Shown: positions 53,401-61,264, counted from the stretch's first letter. The stretch: DNA of 64,000 nt from Lentisalinibacter salinarum (GCF_040706555.1 NZ_JAPDRH010000004.1:415588-479587); one strand, 5' to 3'. Numbers and translations are program-made. The notes: generated by a model from the sequence alone, not told the origin.

Positions 53401-53868
53401 GTCGGATCGGGAGCGGTCATATTATCGCAATCGGCCGCAGGTTCGATGTCGCGGCTACAAATTGGAGTGGCCAAGTCGGCAGAGCATCTTCCAGGGAGGC
53501 GAGGGCGAGCCCAGTTTCGCGATGCATCGCCTTCCACATCAACCCAGAATTGAGCTAGCCCGAAAACAGGAGTGCGTCATGGCCGGTGCGACTCGGTGCG
53601 ACATTGGTCATTTTCGGGCCAAAACAGGCCGGATCACATTCACGGCCAGAGCCCGGCAGCCGCGCATCCCTATGACATTCCTGCCAGAATAGCCACATGA
53701 ATAATTGCCCACATCGCCGAGAAATACAGGTTGCGCCGATGATGGATTGGACGAAAGGGATAAGAATAGCGTTTTTCGATCAATTACTTATGACTTCAGT
53801 GTATCGCCAAGTCGCACCGATGACGCACCCTGTTTTCTAGGCAAATCTCACTGATTTGGCTATTGCAC
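53401..53868 (+). repeat. dusA-fragment repeat module, copy 7 (most complete)
   Basis: Left block with CGGATCGGGAGCGGTCATAT and AGAGCATCTTCC; left arms GTGCGTCAT (53572), GGTGCGAC (53585) and GTGCGACATTGG (53596-53607); dusA-like core 53697-53755 reading MNNCPHRREIQVAPMMDWTK; right arm GTCGCACCGATGACGCACCC (53811-53830) followed by CTGTTTTCTAG. The outer bases CTAG..GAAAACAGG (53555-53570) and CCTGTTTTCTAG (53829-53840) are inverted repeats, so a 286-bp unit has terminal inverted repeats of about 30 bp. Confidence 0.88.
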
Positions 53869-53920
53869 AAAGACTGGCGAGCCGGAAATTCGGTGGTAAT
53901 CTCAGGTGACTCGGACCTAT

Positions 53921-53951
53921 GGTCCGCTTTCGACCCACAGAGCGGTCGGCG
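53921..53951 (+). repeat. Half hairpin-repeat (arm B only)
   Basis: ATGGTCCGCTTTCGACCC, then ACAGAGCGGTCGG is an arm-B-like motif without the opposite arm. It lies between the dusA-fragment module and the first gene of the cassette-like array and may be its left boundary. Confidence 0.6.
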
Positions 53952-53974
53952 TTGACAGTTGTGTGAGATAGGTT

Positions 53975-54223
53975 ATGACTTCGGGCGATCAAGCAACGAA
54001 AAGCAGTGAGGAGAGCCTAGAGCATGCGGGCTGGAGGATAGATGACAGACGGGAAAGAACTGCAAGACGGCGTGAAAACCTCAAGTCTCCGATGTTTCCC
54101 GCATTGGCAGCTGCTTCCGCGACCTACTTTTCCTTCCAGTTTGTCGAGTATCACGGTACGGCCATACTGATTGGTGTATTCGCAGGGTGGGTCGTAGGTG
54201 CATATTGCCGTCGCCGCGCTTAG
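53975..54223 (+). CDS. Small membrane-associated protein in the cassette array
   Basis: An 82-residue protein with a charged N-terminal half (SSEESLEHAGWRIDDRRERTARRREN) and a C-terminal hydrophobic pair of segments (MFPALAAASATYFSFQFVEY and HGTAILIGVFAGWVVGAYC). No family was recognised. The hairpin repeat starts 7 bp after the stop, as for the other cassette-like genes. First gene of the right-hand array. Confidence 0.6.
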   Translation: MTSGDQATKSSEESLEHAGWRIDDRRERTARRRENLKSPMFPALAAASATYFSFQFVEYHGTAILIGVFAGWVVGAYCRRRA

Positions 54224-54229
54224 AGTGCG

Positions 54230-54304
54230 CCGCCTTCTGGCCGGAAAGCGACCCTTGGCGGTTTTGAGGTAGCGTTTCCGCTTTCGACCCGAAGCGGACG
54301 GCTG
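54230..54304 (+). repeat. Hairpin cassette repeat
   Basis: Arm A in reverse (CCGCCTTCTGGCCGGAAAGC then GACCC) and arm B (CCGCTTTCGACCCGAAGCGG then ACGG) flank a short spacer and can pair into one imperfect hairpin. Located 7 bp after the stop of the preceding + strand gene. Confidence 0.75.
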
Positions 54305-54384
54305 CTAATTGATTCAGCTAAAGTGGTACCAACAAGATAACGTCCGACTCAGCGATTCGTATTGATTATGTGGGCGCCGGGTTA

Positions 54385-55137
54385 TTACTGCCGCGACGGT
54401 CTTCTTAGCAATGCCATAAAGACACCGGCCGATTCAATGTACGTCTTTCCTACCTCTTCCGAATACAAAGCCCGCCCACCGTCAATCCACTCCTCGACGC
54501 TGTAGCCTTGGGTGGTTGTCGTGAACTGGTAGGGCTTTGTGGGGCTCTTTGCAGCTGCATAACGAACACTCATCGCTGTCGTAACCTCGAACGCCAGCGT
54601 CTTACTCTTGACCCTCTTCGGACGTACACCGATCACCGCTACGGTCACTTTACTGTCGGCTTCCGGGTCGATTATCCAGCTGGTGCTCGCTGCTTCTGTG
54701 AATGTCTGGCTGAAAACCTGGTTAGGAGGTGCCTCTACGAAGTACGTACTGACGAGCTCTTGCATCGCCTCAGTGCTCTGATAGGGCATGTCCTCAATCA
54801 GTCCAGCCGTACTCCCGACAATGACTCCGCTAATCACACCGGCCAGGCTAAACACGGGCAGCAGGCCGAGGCAAACCGCAATGAATTCTCCGCAATCCTG
54901 CGTCAGAGCTTCACCAAACGCCCATCCAGTCTGCGTGCCTACAGCGGCTCCCGTGCCGGCACCCCGTACAGCCAACTCTCCCACCTTGCTGGCCGGCGCT
55001 CCGGTCTCGGTGATGCCATCGAAAGATTCTACCGCGATGGCGGAGCCTGCACTTATGCCCGTGAATGAAGCGTACTCTGGTTGTGAAGCGCACGCGGAAA
55101 GCGTAAACGCAATAATTAGGATGGCGAGTCTACTCAC
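54385..55137 (-). CDS. Lipoprotein of unknown function
   Basis: The 250-residue protein has a lipobox (TLSACA, Cys16), a Gly-rich central hydrophobic stretch (GTGAAVGTQTGWAFGEAL and LLPVFSLAGVISGVIVGSTAGLIED) and a beta-rich C-terminus. No named domain was seen. The second lipoprotein gene upstream overlaps it by 8 nt. Both genes are opposite to the array direction, lying antisense within a unit bounded by hairpin repeats at 54230 and 55861. Confidence 0.7.
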   Translation of the reverse strand: MSRLAILIIAFTLSACASQPEYASFTGISAGSAIAVESFDGITETGAPASKVGELAVRGAGTGAAVGTQTGWAFGEALTQDCGEFIAVCLGLLPVFSLAGVISGVIVGSTAGLIEDMPYQSTEAMQELVSTYFVEAPPNQVFSQTFTEAASTSWIIDPEADSKVTVAVIGVRPKRVKSKTLAFEVTTAMSVRYAAAKSPTKPYQFTTTTQGYSVEEWIDGGRALYSEEVGKTYIESAGVFMALLRRPSRQ

Positions 55138-55765
55138 AGCTCTCGCAGACCTCGTGCAGTGACGGGAGTACGGATAAAGCCACCTCCCGTGACACTTGGT
55201 CGATTACGAGCCCGGTTACTTCCCTACTGCATATCTGGGTCGCTGTCTCCGATTCCACGCACTCGTAGTAAATCGGACGCTTCTTTCGGTCGAGACTCAG
55301 GAAGGTGACACTACCTGGCTCCAGCTCTATGTCCCTAGTCGCATCCAATTCGGCCAGCATCTCTTCGTTTTTCAGACGCTTGAAGATCCAAGGCTCTGGG
55401 CTCTTGTATCCATGTTGGACCACCCTGACACGGTGCCGGCCGGGCTCGAGAACGATCCGGGAAAAATTTTCGGTGGTGATCGTAGACTTTTGGTCGCCAT
55501 CTACAAAAATGTACTTGTAGAACGACTTGCGGTTTTCCGGAGTCGAGTAAACAAACAGGACCGACTCCTCATTTCCGGTCGTTTCCAGAAGGGCTTCATC
55601 AAATGGTTGTCCCGACGGTAGTGTCACAGCACAACCAGCAGCGACAACTACGCCGAGTAACGAAAGGATCCGCAACAACGCCGTCCCCCGTAACGCTGCG
55701 ATGACAATTACTGCCGACAAGTATGACACGACTCGCTCAGTATCTGCTCCCTGCTCAGGCGGCAA
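55130..55765 (-). CDS. Lipoprotein of unknown function, DUF2846-like
   Basis: A product of up to 211 residues with a lipobox (VVAAGC) and a beta-rich domain containing VLFVYSTPENRKSFYKYIFVDG, ILEPGRHRVRVV and LEPGSVTFLSL, which loosely resembles DUF2846-type lipoproteins. The start is uncertain: the lipobox would fit a TTG at 55678 (GGGGG upstream) better than the outer start at 55765. It overlaps the next gene by 8 nt and is transcribed with it. Confidence 0.65.
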   Translation of the reverse strand: MPPEQGADTERVVSYLSAVIVIAALRGTALLRILSLLGVVVAAGCAVTLPSGQPFDEALLETTGNEESVLFVYSTPENRKSFYKYIFVDGDQKSTITTENFSRIVLEPGRHRVRVVQHGYKSPEPWIFKRLKNEEMLAELDATRDIELEPGSVTFLSLDRKKRPIYYECVESETATQICSREVTGLVIDQVSREVALSVLPSLHEVCESCE

Positions 55766-55860
55766 GACGATACACGTCGAATCGAGCCCGATGTTTGCGT
55801 TTCGGGAGAGACAATCCGTCGGCGATTCGGGAGTGTGGTAGTGTATTGCTGGCGGCCGTC

Positions 55861-55955
55861 AGGTCTGGGCGTCAAAGCGACCTCATCGCATTAGAGCCGT
55901 ACACGAGCAGCCGGCTAGGGATCAATTGCGGCCGCTTAACGACCCACAGCGGACA
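55861..55955 (+). repeat. Hairpin cassette repeat
   Basis: Diverged copy: AGGTCTGGGCGTCAAAGC then GACC (arm A reversed) and GGCCGCTTAACGACCCACAGCGG (arm B). It fills most of the non-coding space between the divergent lipoprotein genes at 55765 and 56112. The rest of that gap shows no gene. Confidence 0.65.
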
Positions 55956-56111
55956 TGCTGGAAGGATTGATCCGGCCCGGACCATGCGTTCCTTTGCAGC
56001 CGCAACGCTACTAAACGGCCTTCTGAGTTTAGCTGCCCGCTACCGGGAAGAGTCGCTGCTCGAAAAGAAATCGGTGCTAACGGTCTGTCTGGAAAGCAGC
56101 GCGCGTAGGAA

Positions 56112-56669
56112 GTGAATCGGTCGATTATTGTCGTCACGGTTGTCTTGCTCAGGGCGTGTGCAGCGCGTCCGGATGCTCAGTGGAGAACATATGAAAATGT
56201 TTCCGCTAGTGAGCTCAGAGCCGAAACTTTATACCCGGGTGATCGTATACGCCTCGAGTACCAAAATGGTGACTCGGCGGAGTTGTTCGTCAGGGAAGTT
56301 CGTGACGATGTCATTATTGGTGATGACGGCAAAGAATTCAGAAAGACGGGCATAGCGTCGCTAACCATCAAATCGGCGCCGACTTCCCAGATAACCTACG
56401 AAATTGATAAGCAGGACCTGGAGATCGGACACGCAATCTTTGTGGAGTATGCCGATGGGCGTGAAGCCATCATCACCGTGGCAGAGATGACCGCCGAACA
56501 CATTATTGCCGATGATGGCGGCAAGTGGCCACGGACGGGTATAACTGCGCTGAGGATAAGAGACAAGCGCGGCGGCACTGTGTCTTATGTCGGCGGTAGC
56601 ATTTTGAAAATACTGGACGTACTCGCGTGCGTGAGCACTGGCGCAGCCCCGAGCTACTGTTCTCGTTAG
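56112..56669 (+). CDS. Putative lipoprotein in the cassette array
   Basis: The 185-residue protein starts with GTG at 56112 and has a signal with possible lipobox (VVLLRACAA). Two similar segments follow (about 40-75 YPGDRIRLEYQNGDSAELFVREVRDDVIIGDDGKEFRKTGIASLTI, and about 105-145 EIGHAIFVEYADGREAIITVAEMTAEHIIADDGGKWPRTGITALRI), i.e. an internal duplication of a beta-rich unit. No family name can be given. A hairpin repeat follows 90 bp after the stop. Confidence 0.7.
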   Translation: MNRSIIVVTVVLLRACAARPDAQWRTYENVSASELRAETLYPGDRIRLEYQNGDSAELFVREVRDDVIIGDDGKEFRKTGIASLTIKSAPTSQITYEIDKQDLEIGHAIFVEYADGREAIITVAEMTAEHIIADDGGKWPRTGITALRIRDKRGGTVSYVGGSILKILDVLACVSTGAAPSYCSR

Positions 56670-56758
56670 CATTGAGTTTTGGGTTCTTCAGAGATCTGCT
56701 TAATCAAGACGAGTCGTTGTGTGTGAAACACAAGGCAACCGCAATCTAAGATCGAGAC

Positions 56759-56853
56759 GGCCGCATTTGGCCGGAAACCGACCTTTCCAAATTTGCGACT
56801 GGTAGAGCTACACTTGGCCCCACTACGGTCCCTTATCGACCCGCAACGGATCG
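56759..56853 (+). repeat. Hairpin cassette repeat
   Basis: GGCCGCATTTGGCCGGAAACC then GACC (arm A reversed) and CGGTCCCTTATCGACCCGC then AACGGATCG (arm B). Between them TTGCGACTGGTAGAGCTACAC resembles the spacer sequence next to other copies. It lies immediately upstream of the next gene start. Confidence 0.7.
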
Positions 56854-56860
56854 TTGATGC

Positions 56861-57991
56861 GTGGACACGTTTACATTCGGACCCGTGACTAGATACTCGA
56901 CATTGTTCTGCCTGTTTTTTTTCGGAATATCTTCTGCCTTATCCAATCCGAAGCAGGAGGTACCGGATATTCGTGTCACTTTAAGAATGCCCGAACCCAG
57001 TATCGTTCCGCGGCCGCCCGAGCATGCCGGTCGCGATGTGGGATTCAGCGGCTTGTTGCGAGGCCGCTCTGTCTGGGTGTTCGGAGACACGTTCCTTCCT
57101 GGGAAAGGTGATGATGGTCTAGGTTGGCGATCAAGCAGCTGGTCGTGGACCACAGACCTGTCAAGCGACGATGGCATAGGGGAGTTTATCCACGCACTGG
57201 GTGACGACGGCATGGCGTTGCAGTTACTGCCCCATACCCCTGCAGAGTATTCTTACAACATTGCGCATGAGGGCCATGAGGATTGCGTTGCAAAGTCGCA
57301 GTGCGGGTCGCGCCGAACCCCCTGGCCTCAAGCTCTGGTAACTGATCCATCGGGAGACAGAGCCGTTCTGTTTTATCTGAACATGCAGACCGGGCCAGGT
57401 GGAGCGTGGGATTTTCGAAGTGTGTCCGGTTCTCTAGCGACTTGGGATAATCCAGATGCGCCTGCAACGCGTATTGAGCCACCGTTGTTCAGTAACGAAG
57501 AGCCGGACTGGGGAGCTGCGGCGGTACTAGTTGACGAAGACATCTTCGTCTATGCATGCGAGTTTGATGGGACTCGCAAACCATGCCTACTTGCACGCGT
57601 ACCGTTTGTCGAGGCAACGAACAGAGAGAGTTATCGATTCTGGGCAGGGGACGGAAGCTGGAGCATGGACTGGCGAGAGGCTGTACCCATATTCGACGGT
57701 GGTTCGCTGTTTAGCGTGCACTTCAGTGACTACCTAGGCCAGTATGTGGCCTTTTATACGCCTGGCCTCGGCGAACCGTTCAAGATGCGGACATCAGATT
57801 CCCCACAGGGGCCGTGGTCCGGACCTGTTTCAATTGGCGAGGGTGTACCAGCCGAGAAAAGCTGGAATTATGCGTTGATCGCACACGCCGAGTTCCAGCG
57901 CGAGGGTGGCCGGGTTGAGGTCCTCAGCTACACCAACCCGTCCGGATTTTTGACTCAAGAAACACGATTGGTGGAAGTGCATTTAAAATAG
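56861..57991 (+). CDS. Secreted DUF4185-like beta-propeller protein
   Basis: The 376-residue protein has a signal peptide (STLFCLFFFGISSALS). The DUF4185-like pattern is visible as DVGFSGLLRGRSVWVFGDTFLP, WPQALVTDPSGDRAVLFYLNM, WGAAAVLVDEDIFVYACEF, KPCLLARVPF, FSVHFSDYLGQYVAFYT and MRTSDSPQGPWSGPV, a five-blade-propeller glycoside-hydrolase-like arrangement. GTG start at 56861. Catalytic residues were not identified. A hairpin repeat follows 40 bp downstream. Confidence 0.75.
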   Translation: MDTFTFGPVTRYSTLFCLFFFGISSALSNPKQEVPDIRVTLRMPEPSIVPRPPEHAGRDVGFSGLLRGRSVWVFGDTFLPGKGDDGLGWRSSSWSWTTDLSSDDGIGEFIHALGDDGMALQLLPHTPAEYSYNIAHEGHEDCVAKSQCGSRRTPWPQALVTDPSGDRAVLFYLNMQTGPGGAWDFRSVSGSLATWDNPDAPATRIEPPLFSNEEPDWGAAAVLVDEDIFVYACEFDGTRKPCLLARVPFVEATNRESYRFWAGDGSWSMDWREAVPIFDGGSLFSVHFSDYLGQYVAFYTPGLGEPFKMRTSDSPQGPWSGPVSIGEGVPAEKSWNYALIAHAEFQREGGRVEVLSYTNPSGFLTQETRLVEVHLK

Positions 57992-58030
57992 CCATGGCTG
58001 CCGGATTTGGCAGAGTACAGGATTGCGGGC

Positions 58031-58126
58031 GGCCGCTTTTGGCCGGTAAGCGACCATTTGCTCCTAACGCTCCCTAGCCCGCCCTCCGCGGGCGGCTAGG
58101 GTCGCTTATCGACCCGAAGCGGACGG
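58031..58126 (+). repeat. Hairpin cassette repeat with an inner stem
   Basis: Arm A reversed (GGCCGCTTTTGGCCGGTAAGC) and arm B (GGTCGCTTATCGACCCGAAGC) pair. Between them CCCTAGCCCGCC and GGGCGGCTAGGG (58072-58101) form an extra strong stem. The whole repeat could fold into one long imperfect hairpin of about 95 nt, like attC sites of integrons. The canonical attC core GTTRRRY is not found. Confidence 0.78.
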
Positions 58127-58185
58127 TTGCCTCGCTATTGAGCTAGACTGGCCGCTGCTGACCCAAAGGCGACTCCCAAGAGGCC

Positions 58186-58635
58186 TTGTCCGCCAATCTC
58201 GTGAAGCTATATAGACTCTCCCGCGGCCTCACCGAGGCGACGCTGAATTTTGATGCGTACCAGTTTTACGTAGCGGAATTGGAAGCTTTAAATGGCCGAA
58301 TAGAAAGAGGTGTTGTTTCGCTTCATGCCGGTAGCATCGACTTCGAAATGCCGCACCCACTAGAAGAAAGTCAGGCCAACGACCTAATTTTGAGTATTCG
58401 AGCGCTAAGTCCCGGAATCCTTCCTGCGCGGCTTCGCATTCCTGGCTCACGCGTGAACTACTGGAACTCAGTGACTATCAAATTCAGGAAGCATGGCAAG
58501 GATGAGCGTGGTTCCTTTTACTCCGGTACCGCAACGAGAGGGAACTGCTTGGGAATGACCTTCAATTCTGTGAAGGTTTACGAACGGACGCTTCATCAGT
58601 TCGCGGAAGCGCTTGAGCGAATTTATTCGAATTAG
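58186..58635 (+). CDS. Hypothetical protein in the cassette array
   Basis: The 149-residue protein has no signal peptide and no recognised domain. Mixed alpha/beta composition (YQFYVAELEALNGRIERGVVSLHAGSIDFEMPH, FRKHGKDERGSFYSGTATRG). The start is TTG at 58186 after AAGAGG or GTG at 58201. A hairpin repeat begins 6 bp after the stop. It is convergent with the recombinase gene. Confidence 0.6.
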   Translation: MSANLVKLYRLSRGLTEATLNFDAYQFYVAELEALNGRIERGVVSLHAGSIDFEMPHPLEESQANDLILSIRALSPGILPARLRIPGSRVNYWNSVTIKFRKHGKDERGSFYSGTATRGNCLGMTFNSVKVYERTLHQFAEALERIYSN

Positions 58636-58640
58636 CGAGT

Positions 58641-58690
58641 GTCTTCTGCTGGCCGAAAAGCGACCCTGCCAAGGCCGCTTCCCGGCCGGC
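58641..58690. repeat. Hybrid hairpin repeat between two convergent genes
   Basis: CTTCTGCTGGCCGAAAAGC then GACC (arm A reversed, belonging to the + gene) is followed by AAGGCCGCTTCCCGGCCGGC (arm A forward, belonging to the minus-strand recombinase). The two A arms face each other, so here the array changes direction. Confidence 0.65.
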
Positions 58691-58698
58691 TTTGTGGG

Positions 58699-59325
58699 TT
58701 AGACTTCCGTCCGTTCAGAGATCTCTAGCGCGTCTTCGAGCTTAATCCCCAGGTACCGCACGGTACTCTCCAGTTTGGTGTGACCGAGAAGCAGCTGCAC
58801 CGCTCGGAGGTTTTTTGTCTGCCGGTATATCAGCGTCGCTTTCGTCCGGCGAAGAGAGTGAGTTCCGTACGTCGATGGATCCAATCCGATCTGGGCGGTC
58901 CACGAACGAAGAAGTCTGCCGTACTGACGAGTTGAAAGATGCGTGCCTCGCTGCACCCGACTCGGAAAAAGGAACTCGGAACTGGTAAGCGCCGCTGCGT
59001 CGATCCACTCTCTGATCGACTGTCGCGTTTGTTCAGTGATCTCGAACTGCACTGGACGTTGAGTCTTGCACTGCATAATCATCGCGCGCTTGGATACATG
59101 GTTGCCATGTGCTACATCGATGACCCGAAGACTGACGAGGTCGCAAGCCCGGAGCTTGCTGTCGATAGCCAAATTGAAGAGTGCGAGGTCGCGCTTGCGG
59201 TCGGCAATCTGCAGACGAATCCGGATAGCCCAGATCTCGCGAATCTTGAGCGGGGGTTTCTGACCGACCAGCTTTCCCTTGTTCCAAGGGTCCCGCCTTC
59301 GCGGGCGGTGCTCCAGGAGATGCAT
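58699..59325 (-). CDS. Small tyrosine recombinase (catalytic domain only)
   Basis: A 208-residue tyrosine recombinase with Arg59 (SKLRACDLVSL), a Lys near 87 (CKTQRPVQFEI), H156-x-x-R159 (GTHSLRRTKATLI), His182 (LLLGHTKLESTVRYLGI) and Tyr191, so the full R-K-H-R-H-Y set is present. It lacks the N-terminal core-binding domain of Xer, lambda Int and IntI enzymes and is close to a common FimB-sized family of unknown target. GGAG lies 6 nt before the ATG at 59325. It is bounded by hairpin repeats at 58641 and 59372 and may be their recombinase or only a passenger. Confidence 0.88.
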   Translation of the reverse strand: MHLLEHRPRRRDPWNKGKLVGQKPPLKIREIWAIRIRLQIADRKRDLALFNLAIDSKLRACDLVSLRVIDVAHGNHVSKRAMIMQCKTQRPVQFEITEQTRQSIREWIDAAALTSSEFLFPSRVQRGTHLSTRQYGRLLRSWTAQIGLDPSTYGTHSLRRTKATLIYRQTKNLRAVQLLLGHTKLESTVRYLGIKLEDALEISERTEV

Positions 59326-59371
59326 GATTGACTCCAACTACTTATGGGGGGGAGTCATATTGTGCGCTGAC

Positions 59372-59403
59372 GAGAAAGGTCGCTTTTCGGCCAGAAGCGG
59401 ACC
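59372..59403 (-). repeat. Half hairpin-repeat (arm A) upstream of the recombinase
   Basis: GAAAGGTCGCTTTTCGGCC then AGAAGCGGACC, preceded by GGAGTCATATTGTGCGC, which resembles the TCATACCTCAGAGC element of the copies at 29223 and 63362. The 59404-59631 gap beyond it shows no recognised gene. Confidence 0.65.
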
Positions 59404-59631
59404 ATCGGTAAGTGCTTCCACCTGTGTCGTCCAGATGAGAACCCTCGTGTCAGGTCCAATCCAAACCGTCAGACTTTCAATTCATAAGGCGGCAGAGAAG
59501 GACCAGTGTTTGAGCCCATTGAACAATCCGCCATTGTTAGGAACTGTTCAGCTAGCAGCCAAGACTGGGCTTAGCAAAACTAGTGAGCAGGATCCAATAG
59601 AAACCTGCCTCGCAACGTTTTTAAAGGCCTA

Positions 59632-60108
59632 TCACGCCCTCAGAGCGCAGAGGACTTTATCTGCCACTTGCCGAGCTAAATCGATCCTCTCAGATTCCGG
59701 GACTTCGTCGATAACCATATTCTCTGAGTATTTTTGGTCCTTGTTATACATAGGCAGGGCATCAAATTGGATCGTGTTTTCAGCGCCGAAGATGTTCTTC
59801 ATCATTCTGCCATGGCAATGCATGAAACAACCATCTATCACAATCACTTTATCGGCTTTCTTTGCCCAGTTTGCCATTGCCGAATGTGGTGCTGTAATCA
59901 TCTCGCCATGGCATCCTCGACTATATGGCTCCTCTTTCGCCACCATGTGAGCTGCGATCCGAGCAATTTCTCCGCGAAAGCATCCTCCCGCGCATGAAAT
60001 AACGGGAATCCGCTTCTTAGCGATCATTTCTTTCCCGACAACCTCACCAAGTGGACATACTGGTTTCGCAGCGTCCACCTCAAGGCCAATTTTTCGCTGT
60101 AAATTCAT
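59632..60108 (-). CDS. DGC-domain putative zinc-binding protein
   Basis: The 158-residue protein of the DGC-domain family has CAGGC (39-43), a Cys in RGCHGEM (66) and the defining D92-G93-C94 with FMHC (98), giving several Cys ligands for a metal. Relatives are annotated putative zinc-binding proteins without known function. GAGGAT lies 6 nt before the ATG. It is the last gene of a minus-strand set with a small membrane protein and a Cys-rich protein, suggesting a metal or redox related unit. Confidence 0.85.
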   Translation of the reverse strand: MNLQRKIGLEVDAAKPVCPLGEVVGKEMIAKKRIPVISCAGGCFRGEIARIAAHMVAKEEPYSRGCHGEMITAPHSAMANWAKKADKVIVIDGCFMHCHGRMMKNIFGAENTIQFDALPMYNKDQKYSENMVIDEVPESERIDLARQVADKVLCALRA

Positions 60109-60204
60109 AATTTATCCTCGGCTTTCCATCGAGTGGCCTACGTTTACCCTCATCTCTTCTTCCAGTCTCAGCCTGAGCTTACAGCCACTTATTTCTGGAG
60201 GTTG

Positions 60205-60423
60205 TTAAACCGAGCATTTCAGCAACTCAGTGATCGGGCAGGCTCCAGCAATCGTGATATATACACCACCCAATATAATGAGTCCGGCAAGTAGGAATGC
60301 CCAGATTGCGAGTGCCATCCCAAATGTCTTAGTCACGCCGTTGGACTTTGACGATGCAAAAAGGACGAAGTAACCAGCAATCGTCCAAAATGTTGCGGGA
60401 AGAAAACTGAAAAATAAGCACAT
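60205..60423 (-). CDS. Small two-helix membrane protein
   Basis: The 72-residue protein has two hydrophobic helices (MCLFFSFLPATFWTIAGYFVLF and FGMALAIWAFLLAGLIILGGVYITIA) with a short loop, ending in CPITELLKCSV (two Cys). GAGGCGAG precedes the ATG, and it begins 1 bp after the stop of the Cys-rich gene upstream, so both are co-translated. Function unknown. Confidence 0.7.
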   Translation of the reverse strand: MCLFFSFLPATFWTIAGYFVLFASSKSNGVTKTFGMALAIWAFLLAGLIILGGVYITIAGACPITELLKCSV

Positions 60424-60424
60424 G

Positions 60425-60946
60425 TCAGCTCGCCTCTATCGATTGCGCGTCTTCGGTTTGCTCATTTGCGGTGACTCGAGCGAGATTGTTTAGCTCGACA
60501 GTCAACGGAAATCCGAACTTTAGATTCGCATTCGTAATTCCAACCAACTGCATCCCCAAGATGACATCGCAATTGATGTCCGCGAGGGTTTGCTCGACGG
60601 TATATCTTGCCGATTCGCATCCCATGACCAGAGCAGCCTCATATTTTTCGGCCTGCTTCAACAATCGGGTTCGCTGGCCTCTCGTCCAAAGACAAGTCGC
60701 AGGGCACGGGAGGTAGCTGGTAAAGACGCCAGTTTCGATCCCGTCGTGCTCAAGAGACTTACGGGTCTCGCCTACATAGTCTTCGTAGGCGGGTGTCTTA
60801 ATGCCATGCTTGAAGAATTCGATGAAGGGCAAGTTTTCGTCACTTGCCAGACTGACAGGCGGGCAAATCGGGCATGAGACAATAAGCACGGACCTATAAG
60901 CTTGAAGCTTGTTAGAAAGATCCAATGGCTCCAGGTGAAGAGGCAT
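60425..60946 (-). CDS. Cys-rich protein of unknown function
   Basis: The product is a 173-residue protein with paired cysteines: C-P-I-C (25-28), C81 and C85 (LPCPATCLW), C110 (VMGCES) and C126. The pattern suggests a metal or Fe-S centre. The C-terminal part has alternating strands and helices (EKYEAALVMGCESARYTVEQTLADINCDVILGMQLVGITN). No named family was recognised. Start ATG at 60946 is chosen (AAGGCGG upstream), the longer frame being unlikely. First gene of a three-gene set with the membrane and DGC proteins. Confidence 0.65.
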   Translation of the reverse strand: MPLHLEPLDLSNKLQAYRSVLIVSCPICPPVSLASDENLPFIEFFKHGIKTPAYEDYVGETRKSLEHDGIETGVFTSYLPCPATCLWTRGQRTRLLKQAEKYEAALVMGCESARYTVEQTLADINCDVILGMQLVGITNANLKFGFPLTVELNNLARVTANEQTEDAQSIEAS

Positions 60947-61168
60947 AAGTAACCGCCTTGGCGGTGAGCAGATACGAGAAAATTGATCGCCGCTTGGACC
61001 AACTGCCTCGGCAGCCCGGCGATCTTGGGTCCCTCGGGAAGTCAGCAATGGCTTCTCGGAGGAAGCGAGGACCCGTGGCTTTGCGTCACTAGCTTTCGCC
61101 AGGTTTGCCTTTATCGCAAGTACTAGTTTCTCGCTTTTTTCTTGACAGTCAATTCTGGGATTTGCCTA

Positions 61169-61264
61169 GCGTCCGCTTCGAGTCGATAAGCGACCCTAGC
61201 GGATTCAAGAACGTGGGCTACGCGCGGCCAGAGGCCGAAAGGTCGGTTTCCGGCCAGACGCGGC
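61169..61264 (-). repeat. Hairpin cassette repeat
   Basis: CGTCCGCTTCGAGTCGATAAG then CGACCC (arm B reversed) and GGTCGGTTTCCGGCCAGACGC (arm A). Its right end meets the stop of the gene at 61264, the 3' position typical for this array. Orientation is opposite to the copies left of 58.7 kb. Confidence 0.75.
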
